This document shows positions 22,081 to 30,942 of a DNA stretch of 35,791 bases, piece after piece (positions within the stretch are counted from its first letter, which is position 1; each line of letters starts with the position of its first letter). Source of the stretch: an uncultured Roseburia sp. Its GTDB lineage: Bacteria > Bacillota > Clostridia > Lachnospirales > Lachnospiraceae. Below the pieces are notes generated by a model. That model did no database searches, was not told the origin of the DNA, and saw only the letters and a program-made list of their open reading frames with translations. Location: contig CAKRDK010000023.1 in the NCBI GenBank assembly GCA_934309475.1, forward strand, positions 1-35,791, in the 5' to 3' direction. Both the position numbers and the translations under genes were made by a program.

Positions 22081-24216
22081 ATGAAAAAGAAAATCAGTTT
22101 GGGAACCAAGATGATTCTGAGCTTTCTGATTGCAATTGCAGGAAGCGTAATCATCTGTGGAGGGATTACATTTAACAGAACGGAAAAGGTTTTAGAGAAG
22201 AACATGCAGCTGACGAGCGAGCAGACACTTTCGAGTGCGTTAGACAGCCTGCAGACGTATGAGAAGACAATTAGTCTGCCGGTCGATTTGCTGACACGAA
22301 AAGATTGTATTCGTAAGTTAGAGGCAGAAGAGGGAAACTATGATAAGTATATTACCAACGTGCAGGATGAACTTGTAGCAGCATGCAAGGTAACAAACGG
22401 TGCAGTGCGAAGTTACTATGCAACAGAGAGTGGCAAACTCATTACCGGATGGGTAGAGTATAAAGAAGATGGCAGCAAAGAGTCCAAGAATACCATTGAG
22501 GACGGTGTGGATAAGAGTCAGGAAGAGTGGTATATCAATTGTCAGGGGAAAAAGGCGAAGGTGAATTCTATTTTCAGTTATATCACGAAGCCATATGAAG
22601 ATCCACAGACCGGTGAGATGATTATCACGGTTTGCCAGGAAGTAAAAAACAGTGATGTTGTGCAGGGTGTTGTGGCAATGGATATTGAAGCATCCGTGTT
22701 AGAGGAATATGTGCAGAACATTAAATTGTTGAATACCGGTTTTGTTCTGCTGACAGATGCAGACGGTAACATTATTGTGGATAGTGAGAATAATACATTT
22801 GCGGATGGAACACTTGCAGGGCTTGAATTCTGGACGCCGGTTACGGAAGAGTTAAATCAGTTAGAGGAACAGAAGGAGACATTGGAGGCAAGTGAGGACG
22901 AGGCAGATCAGGAAGAAGCTGAAAAAATTGACCTGAGTGCCAGCTACAATGTCAAGGCAGAAGGAAAGTCGATTGCAGTTGATGTAGAGACAGACCGCGT
23001 GACAGGCTGGAAGATGGTCGGATTTATCAGTGATGATGAGAATAAGGCAAATCTTACAAGTATCAATACATCCCTTGTGTTTGCAGCAGTATTTGGAATG
23101 ATAGTCGGTTCTGTAATTGCGATCTGGACAGCTTATGGCCTGATTCGTGAGATTAAGAAGATTAAAACCGTAACAGAAAAAGTTGCCAATGGTGACTTTA
23201 CCCAGAGAATTACAGTTACGAGAGCAGATGAATTTGGAGAGTTGGAGAACAACTTTAACGAGATGCTGACAGACGTATCGGAAGTTATCGCAGAGGTAGA
23301 ACAGAAAGCCGACAATATTTTATCTGCATCCGATAAGATTTCAGAGATTGCCGGAGACACCAGAACGACAATGGGTCAGGTGACAGAGGCAATCGGAAGT
23401 GTGGCACAGGGAGCTGTGAAGCAGGCTGAGAGTACACAGGAAGCAAGCGGAGAAGTTGAGAATCTGAATGAGAGTCTCGAAGCGAGCAGAGACTATGTAA
23501 AAGGAATGAATGACATGGCAGAAGATGCAAACCGTATCAGCAGTGACGGATTGCAGAGTGTCCATGATTTGATTGAAAAATCTGAGAAGACGGTTGAAAA
23601 ATCAAAGGTATCTCTTTCTGTTATGAATGAGATGGTAGAGAGCATTGACAAGATTTTCTACATTTCAGATGCAATCGCAGATATTACATCGCAGACGAAT
23701 CTTCTTTCTTTGAACGCATCTATTGAGGCTGCACGTGCGGGAGAGATGGGAAAAGGATTTGCAGTCGTAGCAGATGAGATTCGAAAGCTTGCAGACGAGT
23801 CAAAGGAATCTACCGATGAGATTAAGAAGATAATCACAGAGATTACAGAGAAGTCTAAAGTGGTAGAGCAGACCATGCAGGAGAATGAGAGCCTGCAGAA
23901 TGAGCAGCAGCAGGCAATTGAGCGTACAGAACAGTTGTTTAACCAGATTATTGAACAGATTGAGCAGCTCAATGCAGGAATGGATCACATCAATACTTTA
24001 AATAACAACATGGCAGAGAACAAGGAACTTGTGGTAAACAAGATGGAATCCATTGCATCTGTATCAGAGCAGTCGGCAGCAGCGACGGAAGAAGTCAATG
24101 CTTCCACGGAGCAGGTCAACAATACAATGGCAGACATTACAGAACACGCAGGAACCCTTCAGGATATTGCGCAAGATTTGCGTGAGACGGTTGGTAAGTT
24201 CCGCCTGACTGAATAA
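22081..24216 (+). CDS. Methyl-accepting chemotaxis protein, dCache type
   Basis: A 711-residue transmembrane receptor. TM1 is at 11-31. A periplasmic-side dCache-like sensor lies at about 35-325, including [21 protein letters not shown] and the [11 protein letters not shown] end. TM2 is at 331-351, HAMP at 352-405, then a long coiled-coil signalling domain. Its tip is at about 532-575 ([20 protein letters not shown], then [12 protein letters not shown]), and a Glu/Gln-rich methylation helix follows. The sensor carries an unusual acidic insert at about 258-283 (Glu/Asp/Gln-rich). I chose ATG 22081 because a start at 22045 would leave a leader of only about 3 bases; AGGAGG (22063-22068) and AAAGGA (22071-22076) precede 22081. 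The ligand is unknown; small carboxylates or amino acids are typical for dCache. Confidence 0.94.
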   Translation: MKKKISLGTKMILSFLIAIAGSVIICGGITFNRTEKVLEKNMQLTSEQTLSSALDSLQTYEKTISLPVDLLTRKDCIRKLEAEEGNYDKYITNVQDELVAACKVTNGAVRSYYATESGKLITGWVEYKEDGSKESKNTIEDGVDKSQEEWYINCQGKKAKVNSIFSYITKPYEDPQTGEMIITVCQEVKNSDVVQGVVAMDIEASVLEEYVQNIKLLNTGFVLLTDADGNIIVDSENNTFADGTLAGLEFWTPVTEELNQLEEQKETLEASEDEADQEEAEKIDLSASYNVKAEGKSIAVDVETDRVTGWKMVGFISDDENKANLTSINTSLVFAAVFGMIVGSVIAIWTAYGLIREIKKIKTVTEKVANGDFTQRITVTRADEFGELENNFNEMLTDVSEVIAEVEQKADNILSASDKISEIAGDTRTTMGQVTEAIGSVAQGAVKQAESTQEASGEVENLNESLEASRDYVKGMNDMAEDANRISSDGLQSVHDLIEKSEKTVEKSKVSLSVMNEMVESIDKIFYISDAIADITSQTNLLSLNASIEAARAGEMGKGFAVVADEIRKLADESKESTDEIKKIITEITEKSKVVEQTMQENESLQNEQQQAIERTEQLFNQIIEQIEQLNAGMDHINTLNNNMAENKELVVNKMESIASVSEQSAAATEEVNASTEQVNNTMADITEHAGTLQDIAQDLRETVGKFRLTE

Positions 24217-24227
24217 GACAGTATCAC

Positions 24228-24273
24228 GTACCGCCCTTTAAAAAGAATCCTTCTTGAAGGGCGGTACTTTTTT
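24228..24273 (+). terminator. Terminator of the dCache chemoreceptor gene
   Basis: A perfect 11-bp stem GTACCGCCCTT (24228-24238) with AAGGGCGGTAC (24257-24267), followed by six T. Confidence 0.94.
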
Positions 24274-24286
24274 GCGCAATAGGAAA
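24274..24286 (+). repeat. Dispersed terminator-suffix repeat, copy E (degenerate)
   Basis: GCGCAATAGGAAA starts directly after the U-tract and matches the left half of the element with substitutions at the second and fourth-fifth positions. The right half is absent. Confidence 0.45.
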
Positions 24287-24318
24287 TGACAAAGCCATTC
24301 CGGTTTGGAATTGCTGGC

Positions 24319-24347
24319 TTGACATGCGTGATAGATAGTGGTAGAAT
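24319..24347 (+). promoter_or_regulatory. Promoter of pyrF
   Basis: TTGACA (24319-24324), a 17-base spacer and TAGAAT (24342-24347). The leader is about 35 bases. No PyrR-type attenuator is visible. Confidence 0.85.
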
Positions 24348-24387
24348 ATCGAAGATTTAAGCAAAATTAAAGAATGGAGAATGAACA

Positions 24388-25092
24388 ATGGGAAAAGACG
24401 TCATTATCGCCTGCGATTTTAGCAGCAAAGAAGAAGTAGTGAAATTTTTAAGTAAGTTTGAAAATGAGAGTAGAAAGCCATTTGTAAAAATTGGAATGGA
24501 GCTTTTCTATGCGGAAGGACCGGAAATTGTCCGCACAATTAAGAAAATGGGACACAAGATTTTCTTAGACTTAAAATTACACGATATTCCGAACACGGTC
24601 ATGAAAGCAATGTCTGTATTGTCTAATCTGGATGTGGATATGACAAATGTTCATGCGGCAGGAACAAAGCCAATGATGGAGGCAGCAATCAAAGGTTTAA
24701 CCAAACCGGACGGTAGCAGACCGATTTTGATTGCGGTAACGCAGTTGACTTCCACAAGCGAAGAGACGATGCATGAAGATCTTCTCATTCCAAATACCAT
24801 GGAGGAGACAGTAATGCATTATGCGAAAAACGCAAAAGATTCCGGACTTGACGGTATTGTTTGTTCCCCATTAGAAGCAGGTGTTGTGCATGAGAAATGT
24901 GGAAAATCATTCCTCACAATCACACCGGGCGTTCGTTTTGCAGACGGAGATGTCGGTGACCAGAAGCGTGTTATGACACCGGCACAGGCAAAAGAAATCG
25001 GTTCTGACTACATCGTGGTTGGAAGACCAATCACACAGGCAGCGGACCCGGTTGCAGCTTACAGAAGATGCGTAGAAGAATTTGTAGGTTAG
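24388..25092 (+). CDS. pyrF: Orotidine 5'-phosphate decarboxylase
   Basis: A 234-residue TIM-barrel enzyme that converts OMP to UMP, the last step of pyrimidine synthesis. Signature features are VIIACDFSS with Asp10, FVKIGMELF, the catalytic [23 protein letters not shown] and [10 protein letters not shown] with the phosphate-binding GR. Length is typical of the short bacterial form. It stands alone with its own promoter and terminator instead of in a pyr operon. TGGAGA lies seven bases before the ATG. Confidence 0.97.
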   Translation: MGKDVIIACDFSSKEEVVKFLSKFENESRKPFVKIGMELFYAEGPEIVRTIKKMGHKIFLDLKLHDIPNTVMKAMSVLSNLDVDMTNVHAAGTKPMMEAAIKGLTKPDGSRPILIAVTQLTSTSEETMHEDLLIPNTMEETVMHYAKNAKDSGLDGIVCSPLEAGVVHEKCGKSFLTITPGVRFADGDVGDQKRVMTPAQAKEIGSDYIVVGRPITQAADPVAAYRRCVEEFVG

Positions 25093-25099
25093 GATAAGA

Positions 25100-25145
25100 A
25101 AAAAGAGACATCACAGTCGCGAGTGGCGGTGATGTCTCTTTTTTT
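25100..25145. terminator. Bidirectional terminator, pyrF and TraX gene
   Basis: A perfect 15-bp inverted repeat (25100-25114 with 25129-25143) around a 14-base loop, with A-run and T-run on opposite sides. It serves both convergent genes and overlaps the TraX stop codon. Confidence 0.95.
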
Positions 25146-25917
25146 ACATGGCAGGATATTGCATGAGGCCGAGCGCATAGCAGAGCAGAACAAGCAGCAG
25201 CAGATGTGCCGGATAGAATATGTAGAAAAAGTATTTCATATTCCAACCACGTTTGCCATTGTAAAAGGCAATCGGCAGGAAAGCGAGCGGTGCTGGAAGC
25301 TCCCACCAGAATTCGATACAGCCTACGGCAAGCTGGAGCGGGCGCTGCTCATGTGTCAGATAGAGCATGGCAATACAGAATACACCGATGGAAGCATAGT
25401 CTGTAGAAAGAAGTTCTGCCGCAGCCATACCGGCAAGAAGAACCGCGATGAGCAGGAAAAGCTGAAGCAGTGGATGCCAGTTCTTTTTTTCACGGACAGC
25501 ACGGATGCCAATCATGGTGAGCAGTCCTAAAAAGAGCGTAAAGTAAACATTCTGGTAGGAGAATTCAAGGACAGTGCCGTTGAAAGCCAGGTCAAAAGGT
25601 ATCTCGGAGATAAAACAAAAGGCGAGAAGGCGTAGGGCATATTTTTTTACATCGTGTGTATGCAGGAAACCTTCCACCAGCAAAAAGCAGAAAATGGGGA
25701 ACCCGAGACGCCCGATAGAGCGCATTACCCGGTAAATGGTAACCCACGTATCGACAGAGAAAAACCCGGCAATACCGGTCGGCGTCATATAGTAATCGTT
25801 GAAAGAATAACTTGAAATGATGCGCGAGACGACGGCGGCACCAAGGTGATCGATAAACATTGAGACAATGGCAATCATTTTAATTGTACTGCCACTGATT
25901 GCAAATTTCTTTTCCAT
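25144..25917 (-). CDS. TraX-family integral membrane protein
   Basis: A 257-residue protein with about seven to eight hydrophobic helices. The opening GSTIKMIAIVSMFIDHLGAA and the core IGRLGFPIFCFLLVEGFLHT with YALRLLAFCFISEIPFDLAF are characteristic of the TraX family. The founding member acetylates F-pilin; chromosomal Firmicutes members are probably acyltransferases of unknown substrate. No conjugation gene is nearby, so pilin modification is unlikely. I place the start at ATG 25917, 10-11 bases after CGGAG; an in-frame TTG at 25926 is only two bases from that site. Confidence 0.88.
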   Translation of the reverse strand: MEKKFAISGSTIKMIAIVSMFIDHLGAAVVSRIISSYSFNDYYMTPTGIAGFFSVDTWVTIYRVMRSIGRLGFPIFCFLLVEGFLHTHDVKKYALRLLAFCFISEIPFDLAFNGTVLEFSYQNVYFTLFLGLLTMIGIRAVREKKNWHPLLQLFLLIAVLLAGMAAAELLSTDYASIGVFCIAMLYLTHEQRPLQLAVGCIEFWWELPAPLAFLPIAFYNGKRGWNMKYFFYIFYPAHLLLLVLLCYALGLMQYPAM

Positions 25918-25943
25918 AGATTTCAAAACTCCGTTTCTTATGT

Positions 25944-25972
25944 TTTATGATTACTCTAGCATATTTTTTCAA
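25944..25972 (-). promoter_or_regulatory. Possible promoter of the TraX-family gene
   Basis: On the minus strand: TTGAAA (25972-25967), a 17-base spacer and CATAAA (25949-25944). The -10 box is weak. Confidence 0.4.
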
Positions 25973-26088
25973 AGGAAAAAAGTGCAATGTAAAATCTTCA
26001 TAGGATATTAAGAAAATCTTTGTAAAATGCACACAGAACGCCCAAGACGTGCTAAAATAGGATGCGGCGACAAAAGAGGAGTGTAAGG

Positions 26089-26817
26089 ATGTTGAATACA
26101 TATTTGATTTTTGCAACGCTGGTTGCGTATATTGTAAAAGGGATGAGCGGATTTGCGAGTACCCTGGTTTTTAGTACGATTTTAAGTGTAAAAGAAAATA
26201 ATATTAACATTTCCCCGGTGGATTTGATTGTTGGATTTCCATCGAACGTGATATTAGTCTGGAAGAACCGTAGGGAGATACGTTTTCGCATCTGGTTCCC
26301 TTTGGCGGTTTTCATTATTGCGGGACTGATACCGGGAACGATTTTGCTGAAATTAGGAGATGTACATCTCGTTAAAGTAATGTTTGGAATTGTAGTTGTA
26401 TTGCTGTCATCGAATATGTTTTACCACGAATTTTTTCAGAAAAAAGAGGAAAAACAGTCGAAAGTGATGCTGGCAGTCATCGGAATTGCGTCGGGAATCC
26501 TATGTGGAATGTTTGGAATCGGGGCACTGCTTGCCGCTTATGTGAGCCGGACAACGGAGAATACGAAAGCATTTCAGGGGAATATCTGCACGGTTTTTCT
26601 GGTGGATAACATTGCGCGCATGTTTTTGTATACGATGAGTGGAATTGTGACGGTTGAGGTGTGGAAAACATCCATACTTTTGATACCGTTCATGCTGGTG
26701 GGAATGATGATTGGCCTTCTGATTGGAAGGGCGATGAATGAAAAGACGGCGAAGCGCGTTATCATTGTATTGCTGCTGCTGTCGGGCATTGCGTTAGTGT
26801 GCAGCGAGCTGATATAG
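26089..26817 (+). CDS. TauE/SafE-family permease
   Basis: A 242-residue membrane protein with about eight helices in two related halves. The first half opens with VAYIVKGMSGFASTLVFSTI and the second with IGIASGILCGMFGIGALLAA, the duplicated Gly-rich segment of TauE/SafE transporters of sulfur-containing or organic anions. AGAGGAG (26075-26081) is seven bases before ATG 26089; the in-frame ATG 26062 has no site. It is followed 21 bases later by the thiED fusion and is probably co-transcribed. A role in handling a sulfur compound or thiamine-related precursor is inference from this context. No convincing promoter was found; TAAAAT at 26053-26058 has no -35. Confidence 0.85.
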   Translation: MLNTYLIFATLVAYIVKGMSGFASTLVFSTILSVKENNINISPVDLIVGFPSNVILVWKNRREIRFRIWFPLAVFIIAGLIPGTILLKLGDVHLVKVMFGIVVVLLSSNMFYHEFFQKKEEKQSKVMLAVIGIASGILCGMFGIGALLAAYVSRTTENTKAFQGNICTVFLVDNIARMFLYTMSGIVTVEVWKTSILLIPFMLVGMMIGLLIGRAMNEKTAKRVIIVLLLLSGIALVCSELI

Positions 26818-26838
26818 AGAAGAGAGGGAGATAAGACC

Positions 26839-28272
26839 ATGAATTTGAAAAAGACGGATTTATTATTATATGCGATTACAGACAGAAGCTGGCTGAACGG
26901 AAGGACGCTGTATGAGCAGGTGGAGGAAGCCCTGAAAGGCGGTGCCACCATTTTACAGATTCGGGAAAAGGATTTGCCGGAAGCGGAAGTCGAAAAGGAG
27001 GCAAAACAGATTCAGGTACTCTGTAAAAAATACGGGGTACCGCTTATCATAAATGACAACGTGGAACTTGCTAAAAGAATCGACGCAGATGGCGTGCATG
27101 TCGGACAGAGTGATATGGAAGCCGGAAAAGTCAGAGCGATGCTCGGCCCTGATAAAATTATCGGCGTCACGGCAAAAACAGTGGAGCAGGCGAGATTTGC
27201 GGAGGAAAACGGTGCGGATTATATCGGAGTCGGAGCGGTATTCCACACCGGAACCAAGAAAGACGCCATCGGCATTACACATGATGATTTAGAGCAGATT
27301 TGTGCATCCGTGCATATTCCGGCGGTTGCCATCGGCGGAATCACAAGGGAAAATGTGGAGCAGTTAAAAGGAAGAGGAATGGCAGGAATCGCAGTTGTCA
27401 GTGCTATTTTTGGACAGCCGGACATTGAGACGGCGACGGCAGAACTCAAAAAGACAGTGCTTGAGATGACGGCAAGGAAGACAGCACTAACAATTGCGGG
27501 GAGTGACTGCAGTGGTGGCGCAGGTATTCAGGCAGATATGAAGACCATGCTTGCAAACGGCGTTTATGCCATGAGTGCGATTACGGCATTGACGGCACAG
27601 AACACGAAAGAAATCACCGGAATCATGGAGATAGAACCGGAATTTTTTGGAAAACAGTTAGATGCGGTATTTACGGATATTTTCCCGGATGCAGTCAAGA
27701 TAGGCATGATTCCGAATGTGGAGATTATGAAGAAAATTATTGAAAAACTGTGCGAGTATCAGCCGGAAAATATTGTGATAGATCCGGTTATGATTTCTTC
27801 GAGCGGAACACGCCTGATGCCGGAAGATGCGGTTACATTAGCGAAAAGGGAACTTTTTCCGTTAGCTGCGCTTTTAACCCCTAATATTCCGGAAGCGGAG
27901 GTGCTGACCGGAATCCGGATTACGACTACGAATGATATGGAACGGGCGGCAAAAGAAATTGCAGAAGCCTATGGCTGTGCAGTTTTGTGCAAGGGAGGAC
28001 ATCAGGCAGGTACGGCAGATGACGTCCTCTGTGCAGACGGAGTACTGACGTGGTTTCGAAGCGAGCGTATTGAGAATCCGAATACGCACGGGACAGGGTG
28101 TACGATGTCCTCTGCGATTGCGGCACATCTTGCAAAGGGTGAAACAATGGAGCAGGCGGTCTCGGCAGCAAAGTCCTATATCCACGGCGCGATTGCAGCA
28201 ATGTTAGATTTGGGAGCAGGAAGCGGTCCGCTAGACCACGGTTTTGCAATTCATAATGAGTGGACGCGTTAA
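26839..28272 (+). CDS. thiED: Fused thiamine-phosphate synthase / HMP-P kinase (ThiE-ThiD)
   Basis: A 477-residue bifunctional thiamine biosynthesis enzyme. Residues 1-212 are ThiE, which joins HMP-PP and thiazole phosphate: YAITDRSWL, ILQIREKD, INDN, DGVHVGQ, GVTAKT, YIGVGAVFHTGTK and IPAVAIGGI. Residues 214-477 are ThiD, which phosphorylates HMP and HMP-P: LTIAGSDCSGGAGIQADMKT, MSAITALTAQNT, VIDPVM, TPNIPEAEVL and the ATP-site GTGCTMSSAIA. Both halves appear complete. The join is abrupt at about 213. No TPP riboswitch is seen in front of it or of the TauE gene. No thiC, thiG or thiM lies in view, so the substrates come from elsewhere or from salvage. Confidence 0.95.
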   Translation: MNLKKTDLLLYAITDRSWLNGRTLYEQVEEALKGGATILQIREKDLPEAEVEKEAKQIQVLCKKYGVPLIINDNVELAKRIDADGVHVGQSDMEAGKVRAMLGPDKIIGVTAKTVEQARFAEENGADYIGVGAVFHTGTKKDAIGITHDDLEQICASVHIPAVAIGGITRENVEQLKGRGMAGIAVVSAIFGQPDIETATAELKKTVLEMTARKTALTIAGSDCSGGAGIQADMKTMLANGVYAMSAITALTAQNTKEITGIMEIEPEFFGKQLDAVFTDIFPDAVKIGMIPNVEIMKKIIEKLCEYQPENIVIDPVMISSSGTRLMPEDAVTLAKRELFPLAALLTPNIPEAEVLTGIRITTTNDMERAAKEIAEAYGCAVLCKGGHQAGTADDVLCADGVLTWFRSERIENPNTHGTGCTMSSAIAAHLAKGETMEQAVSAAKSYIHGAIAAMLDLGAGSGPLDHGFAIHNEWTR

Positions 28273-28292
28273 CCCGGCGCCGGAAAAATAAT

Positions 28293-28321
28293 TTTACAAC
28301 TTTCCAAGGGGATGTTATACT
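28293..28321 (+). promoter_or_regulatory. Promoter of the GNAT/corA unit
   Basis: TTTACA (28293-28298), a 17-base spacer and TATACT (28316-28321). A perfect CCGGCGCCGG palindrome (28274-28283) lies just upstream, directly after the thiED stop. Confidence 0.7.
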
Positions 28322-28364
28322 TAAGTAGATTATGCGCGAAAAAAGCGCAGGACTGGAGAACGAA

Positions 28365-28853
28365 ATGATACGCGAAGCAGAAGAAAAAGATATCCGTGCC
28401 ATGATGGATATTTATAATGATGCAATCAGAACAACAACCGCAACTTTTGATACGGAAGAAAAAAGTTACGAAGATCGTGTTGTATGGTTCGAAGAGCATA
28501 AAGGCAAATACAAAATTTTTGTATATGAAGACGCAGGTCAGATCAAGGGCTATGCGTCACTTTCGCGTTATCGAGACCGGAAAGCATTTGACCCCACGAC
28601 CGAGATTTCGGTTTATATACACAAAGATTACCGGGGGCAGCATATCGGAACCGCGCTGATGGAGGCGATTTTGGAATATGCCCGCGGGCAAAAGGAGATA
28701 GATACCGTTGTTTCCCTGATTACCAGCGAAAATGCGGCAAGCATCCGGCTGCATGAGATGTTCGGATTTGCCTATTGTGGACAGATTCGGAATGCTGGCG
28801 TGAAATTTGGGAAAAAACTAAATCTTTCCATCTATGAAAGCTGTTATTCATAA
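28365..28853 (+). CDS. GNAT-family N-acetyltransferase, phosphinothricin acetyltransferase-like
   Basis: A 162-residue acetyltransferase. It opens MIREAEEKDIRAMMDIYNDA and contains TTATFDTEEKSYEDRVVWF, EISVYIHKDYRGQHIGTALM (acetyl-CoA loop RGQHIG) and VVSLITSENAASIRLHEMFG, the pattern of the PAT/Bar subgroup. Such proteins acetylate small amines such as methionine sulfoximine, phosphinothricin or related compounds. ATG 28365 has TGGAG six bases upstream; the in-frame ATG 28332 has none. It probably shares a transcript with corA, since no terminator separates them. Confidence 0.9.
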   Translation: MIREAEEKDIRAMMDIYNDAIRTTTATFDTEEKSYEDRVVWFEEHKGKYKIFVYEDAGQIKGYASLSRYRDRKAFDPTTEISVYIHKDYRGQHIGTALMEAILEYARGQKEIDTVVSLITSENAASIRLHEMFGFAYCGQIRNAGVKFGKKLNLSIYESCYS

Positions 28854-28935
28854 TAAGAAAGAACTGGTGTCTGTCGGGAGCGCAGAGCGTACAAGAACCT
28901 AGAAATTGCAGGATACGGAAAGCAGGGTGAAGAAT

Positions 28936-29877
28936 ATGATCAGATACTTTAGAACAGACAATCAGACAATTCATGAATTAGAGAAAATAGATGACGGTGC
29001 ATGGGTACAGATGATTGACCCGACCATGGAAGAAAGTAAAAAGATAGCCGAGATTTTGGATGTAGATATTGAAGATGTTCAGGCAGCTCTCGATGAGGAA
29101 GAGAGTTCCCGTATTGAATTACAAGATGGATATACACTTATTTTGGTGGATATCCCAACGACTGAGATTCGCCATGAGAAACAGCTGTACACCACAATCC
29201 CGCTTGGTATTATTCTGACGCAGGACATCGTCGTGACAATCTGCACGGAAGATACACCGGTATTACAGAATTTTGTCAGAGGAAGAGTGCGCGAATTCAG
29301 TACCAAGAAAAAACTGCGTTTCGTATATCAGATTCTGTATCGCACGGCTGCAATGTACCAGTCGGACCTTCGCATTATCGATAAGAAAAGAACACAGATA
29401 GAGGGACGTGTCGGAAAGAATACAGAAGATGCGGATTTAATCGAGCTGCATGAATTAGAATCCACATTGGTCTACTTTGCAACCTCGCTTCGTGCAAATG
29501 GTGTGGTTCTTGACCGCCTGACGCGTTACAAGAGACTCGAACAGTTCCCGGAGGACACAGAGTTGTTAGACGATGTCATTGTCGAAAACAGACAGGCGAT
29601 AGAGATGACATCGATTTACCGAGACATCATAAACGGTACCAGAGAGCTGATGTCTTCTGTCATCGACAACCGTTTGAATAATGTGATGAAATATCTGACT
29701 TCAATTACAATTGTAATGGCAATCCCGACCGTCATATCAGGTATCTACGGAATGAACGTAGATGAGCGCTGGATGCCATTTTCTGATACACCACACGGAT
29801 TCCTGCTGATTTGTGTGATTACACTTTTTATCTGTCTGATTACCTTATGGGTATTAAAAAAGAAAAAGATGTTGTGA
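28936..29877 (+). CDS. corA: CorA-family magnesium/divalent cation channel
   Basis: A 313-residue CorA protein. The large N-terminal cytoplasmic domain spans 1-245, including the long helices before the pore. TM1 is at about 252-270, the selectivity motif YGMN at 271-274, TM2 at about 288-307, and a Lys-rich tail KKKKML. CorA pentamers import Mg2+ and are gated by it. The loop after GMN (VDERWMPFSDTPHG) is a family variant of the usual MPE loop. ATG 28936 follows AGGGTGA; an upstream in-frame TTG (28906) is rejected. The last codons are part of the terminator stem. Confidence 0.93.
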   Translation: MIRYFRTDNQTIHELEKIDDGAWVQMIDPTMEESKKIAEILDVDIEDVQAALDEEESSRIELQDGYTLILVDIPTTEIRHEKQLYTTIPLGIILTQDIVVTICTEDTPVLQNFVRGRVREFSTKKKLRFVYQILYRTAAMYQSDLRIIDKKRTQIEGRVGKNTEDADLIELHELESTLVYFATSLRANGVVLDRLTRYKRLEQFPEDTELLDDVIVENRQAIEMTSIYRDIINGTRELMSSVIDNRLNNVMKYLTSITIVMAIPTVISGIYGMNVDERWMPFSDTPHGFLLICVITLFICLITLWVLKKKKML

Positions 29878-29899
29878 CAAACAGCATCTTTTTCTTTTT
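29857..29899. terminator. Bidirectional terminator overlapping the end of corA
   Basis: A perfect 15-bp repeat AAAAAGAAAAAGATG (29857-29871) with its complement (29885-29899). The corA stop codon is in the loop. Both strands have T-rich ends, so the convergent methyltransferase gene also uses it. Confidence 0.88.
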
Positions 29900-29906
29900 A
29901 TAAGTC

Positions 29907-30767
29907 TTATTTTAATTCGAATCTGCCACTTGCTCCGCATGGAAGAACAAGTCCATTTGAGGAAACCGGAAGACCGATTTCTTCGGCAGTTACTTTTCCG
30001 TGATATTTTTTCAGGGCAGTGTTCATCATGTAACTTAAAACGGCTGGCTGAAGACCGGTTGTGTAGGAATTAATCAGGAAAAATAACGGTTCGTCTGTTA
30101 AAAGTTCTACACATAACTTAACGAGTGGATAGATAGCTTCCTCGATTTTCCAGATTTCTCCCTTTGGTCCTCTTCCGTAGGAAGGCGGATCCATGATAAT
30201 GGCATCATAATGATTGCCACGTCTGATTTCACGTTCTACAAATTTTACGCAGTCATCGACAATCCAGCGGATTGGACGGTCGATCAGACCGGAGGAGGCG
30301 GCGTTTTCCTTTGCCCAGGTAACCATGCCTTTTGAGGCATCAACATGTGTTACACTTGCGCCTGCGGCAGCGGCGGCTAAAGTGGCACCACCAGTGTAGG
30401 CAAAAAGATTTAATACTTTTACCGGACGCCCGGCATTGCGGATTTTGTTGCTGCACCAGTCCCAGTTGGCGGCCTGTTCCGGGAAAAGTCCTGTGTGTTT
30501 AAAACTGAACGGCTTCAAGTTGAAGGTTAATTCTTTGTACTGAATGGTCCACTGCTCCGGCAGGTCAAAAAATTCCCATTCACCGCCGCCCTTGGCACTG
30601 CGGTGATAGTGACCGTTCATTTTTTTCCAGCCCTTTGCCTGCTTTGGCGTATCCCAGATGACCTGAGGGTCCGGACGCACGAGAAGATAATTTCCCCAGC
30701 GCTCTAACTTTTCTCCTTTTGAACAATCTATGACTTCATAGTCTTTCCAATTATCTGCAATCCACAT
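29907..30767 (-). CDS. Class I SAM-dependent methyltransferase, RlmI-like
   Basis: A 286-residue protein. The N-terminal 110 residues form a small beta-rich part (YEVIDCSKGEKLERWGNYLL, then VRPDPQV). The Rossmann methyltransferase core begins with motif I VLNLFAYTGGATLAAAAAGA, followed by VTHVDASKGMVTWAKENA, DDCVKFVERE and motif IV DPPSYGRG. This resembles the RlmI/RlmK family (23S rRNA cytosine-5 or guanine methylation), although the PUA domain is not evident. The target is probably rRNA, not proven. AAGGA lies nine bases before the ATG. A consensus promoter lies at 30787-30815 on the minus strand. Confidence 0.88.
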   Translation of the reverse strand: MWIADNWKDYEVIDCSKGEKLERWGNYLLVRPDPQVIWDTPKQAKGWKKMNGHYHRSAKGGGEWEFFDLPEQWTIQYKELTFNLKPFSFKHTGLFPEQAANWDWCSNKIRNAGRPVKVLNLFAYTGGATLAAAAAGASVTHVDASKGMVTWAKENAASSGLIDRPIRWIVDDCVKFVEREIRRGNHYDAIIMDPPSYGRGPKGEIWKIEEAIYPLVKLCVELLTDEPLFFLINSYTTGLQPAVLSYMMNTALKKYHGKVTAEEIGLPVSSNGLVLPCGASGRFELK

Positions 30768-30786
30768 ATGAATGAATCCTTTCTAT

Positions 30787-30815
30787 ATTATATAATGAAG
30801 AAACTAAAATTTCAA
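30787..30815 (-). promoter_or_regulatory. Promoter of the methyltransferase gene
   Basis: On the minus strand: TTGAAA (30815-30810), a 17-base spacer and perfect TATAAT (30792-30787), about 20 bases before the start codon. Confidence 0.85.
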
Positions 30816-30908
30816 AGTACGATTTTTATTATATAAAGTAGAAAAAGCTACGTCAAGAATTCCTTATTACTTTATGAGAAAAATAATAAAAAATTTTTGA
30901 AAAAATAC

Positions 30909-30937
30909 TTGCAAAACCGCTAAATACCATGTATAAT
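30909..30937 (+). promoter_or_regulatory. Promoter of the S10 operon
   Basis: TTGCAA (30909-30914), a 17-base spacer and perfect TATAAT (30932-30937), preceded by A/T-rich tracts (30830-30908) resembling an UP element. The start is near 30943, giving a leader of about 258 bases. Confidence 0.88.
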
Positions 30938-30942
30938 AGCTA

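Noticed and set aside
25123..25530. 135-codon plus-strand frame opposite the TraX-family gene
   Set aside because: It begins inside the bidirectional terminator and is antisense to a well-recognised membrane protein gene.
2472..30908. Integrated phage, conjugative element or CRISPR array in the accessory region
   Set aside because: No integrase, transposase, relaxase, phage structural gene or regularly spaced repeat array is visible. The TraX-family gene alone does not indicate conjugation, and the tRNA-Pro has no attachment-site duplicate nearby.
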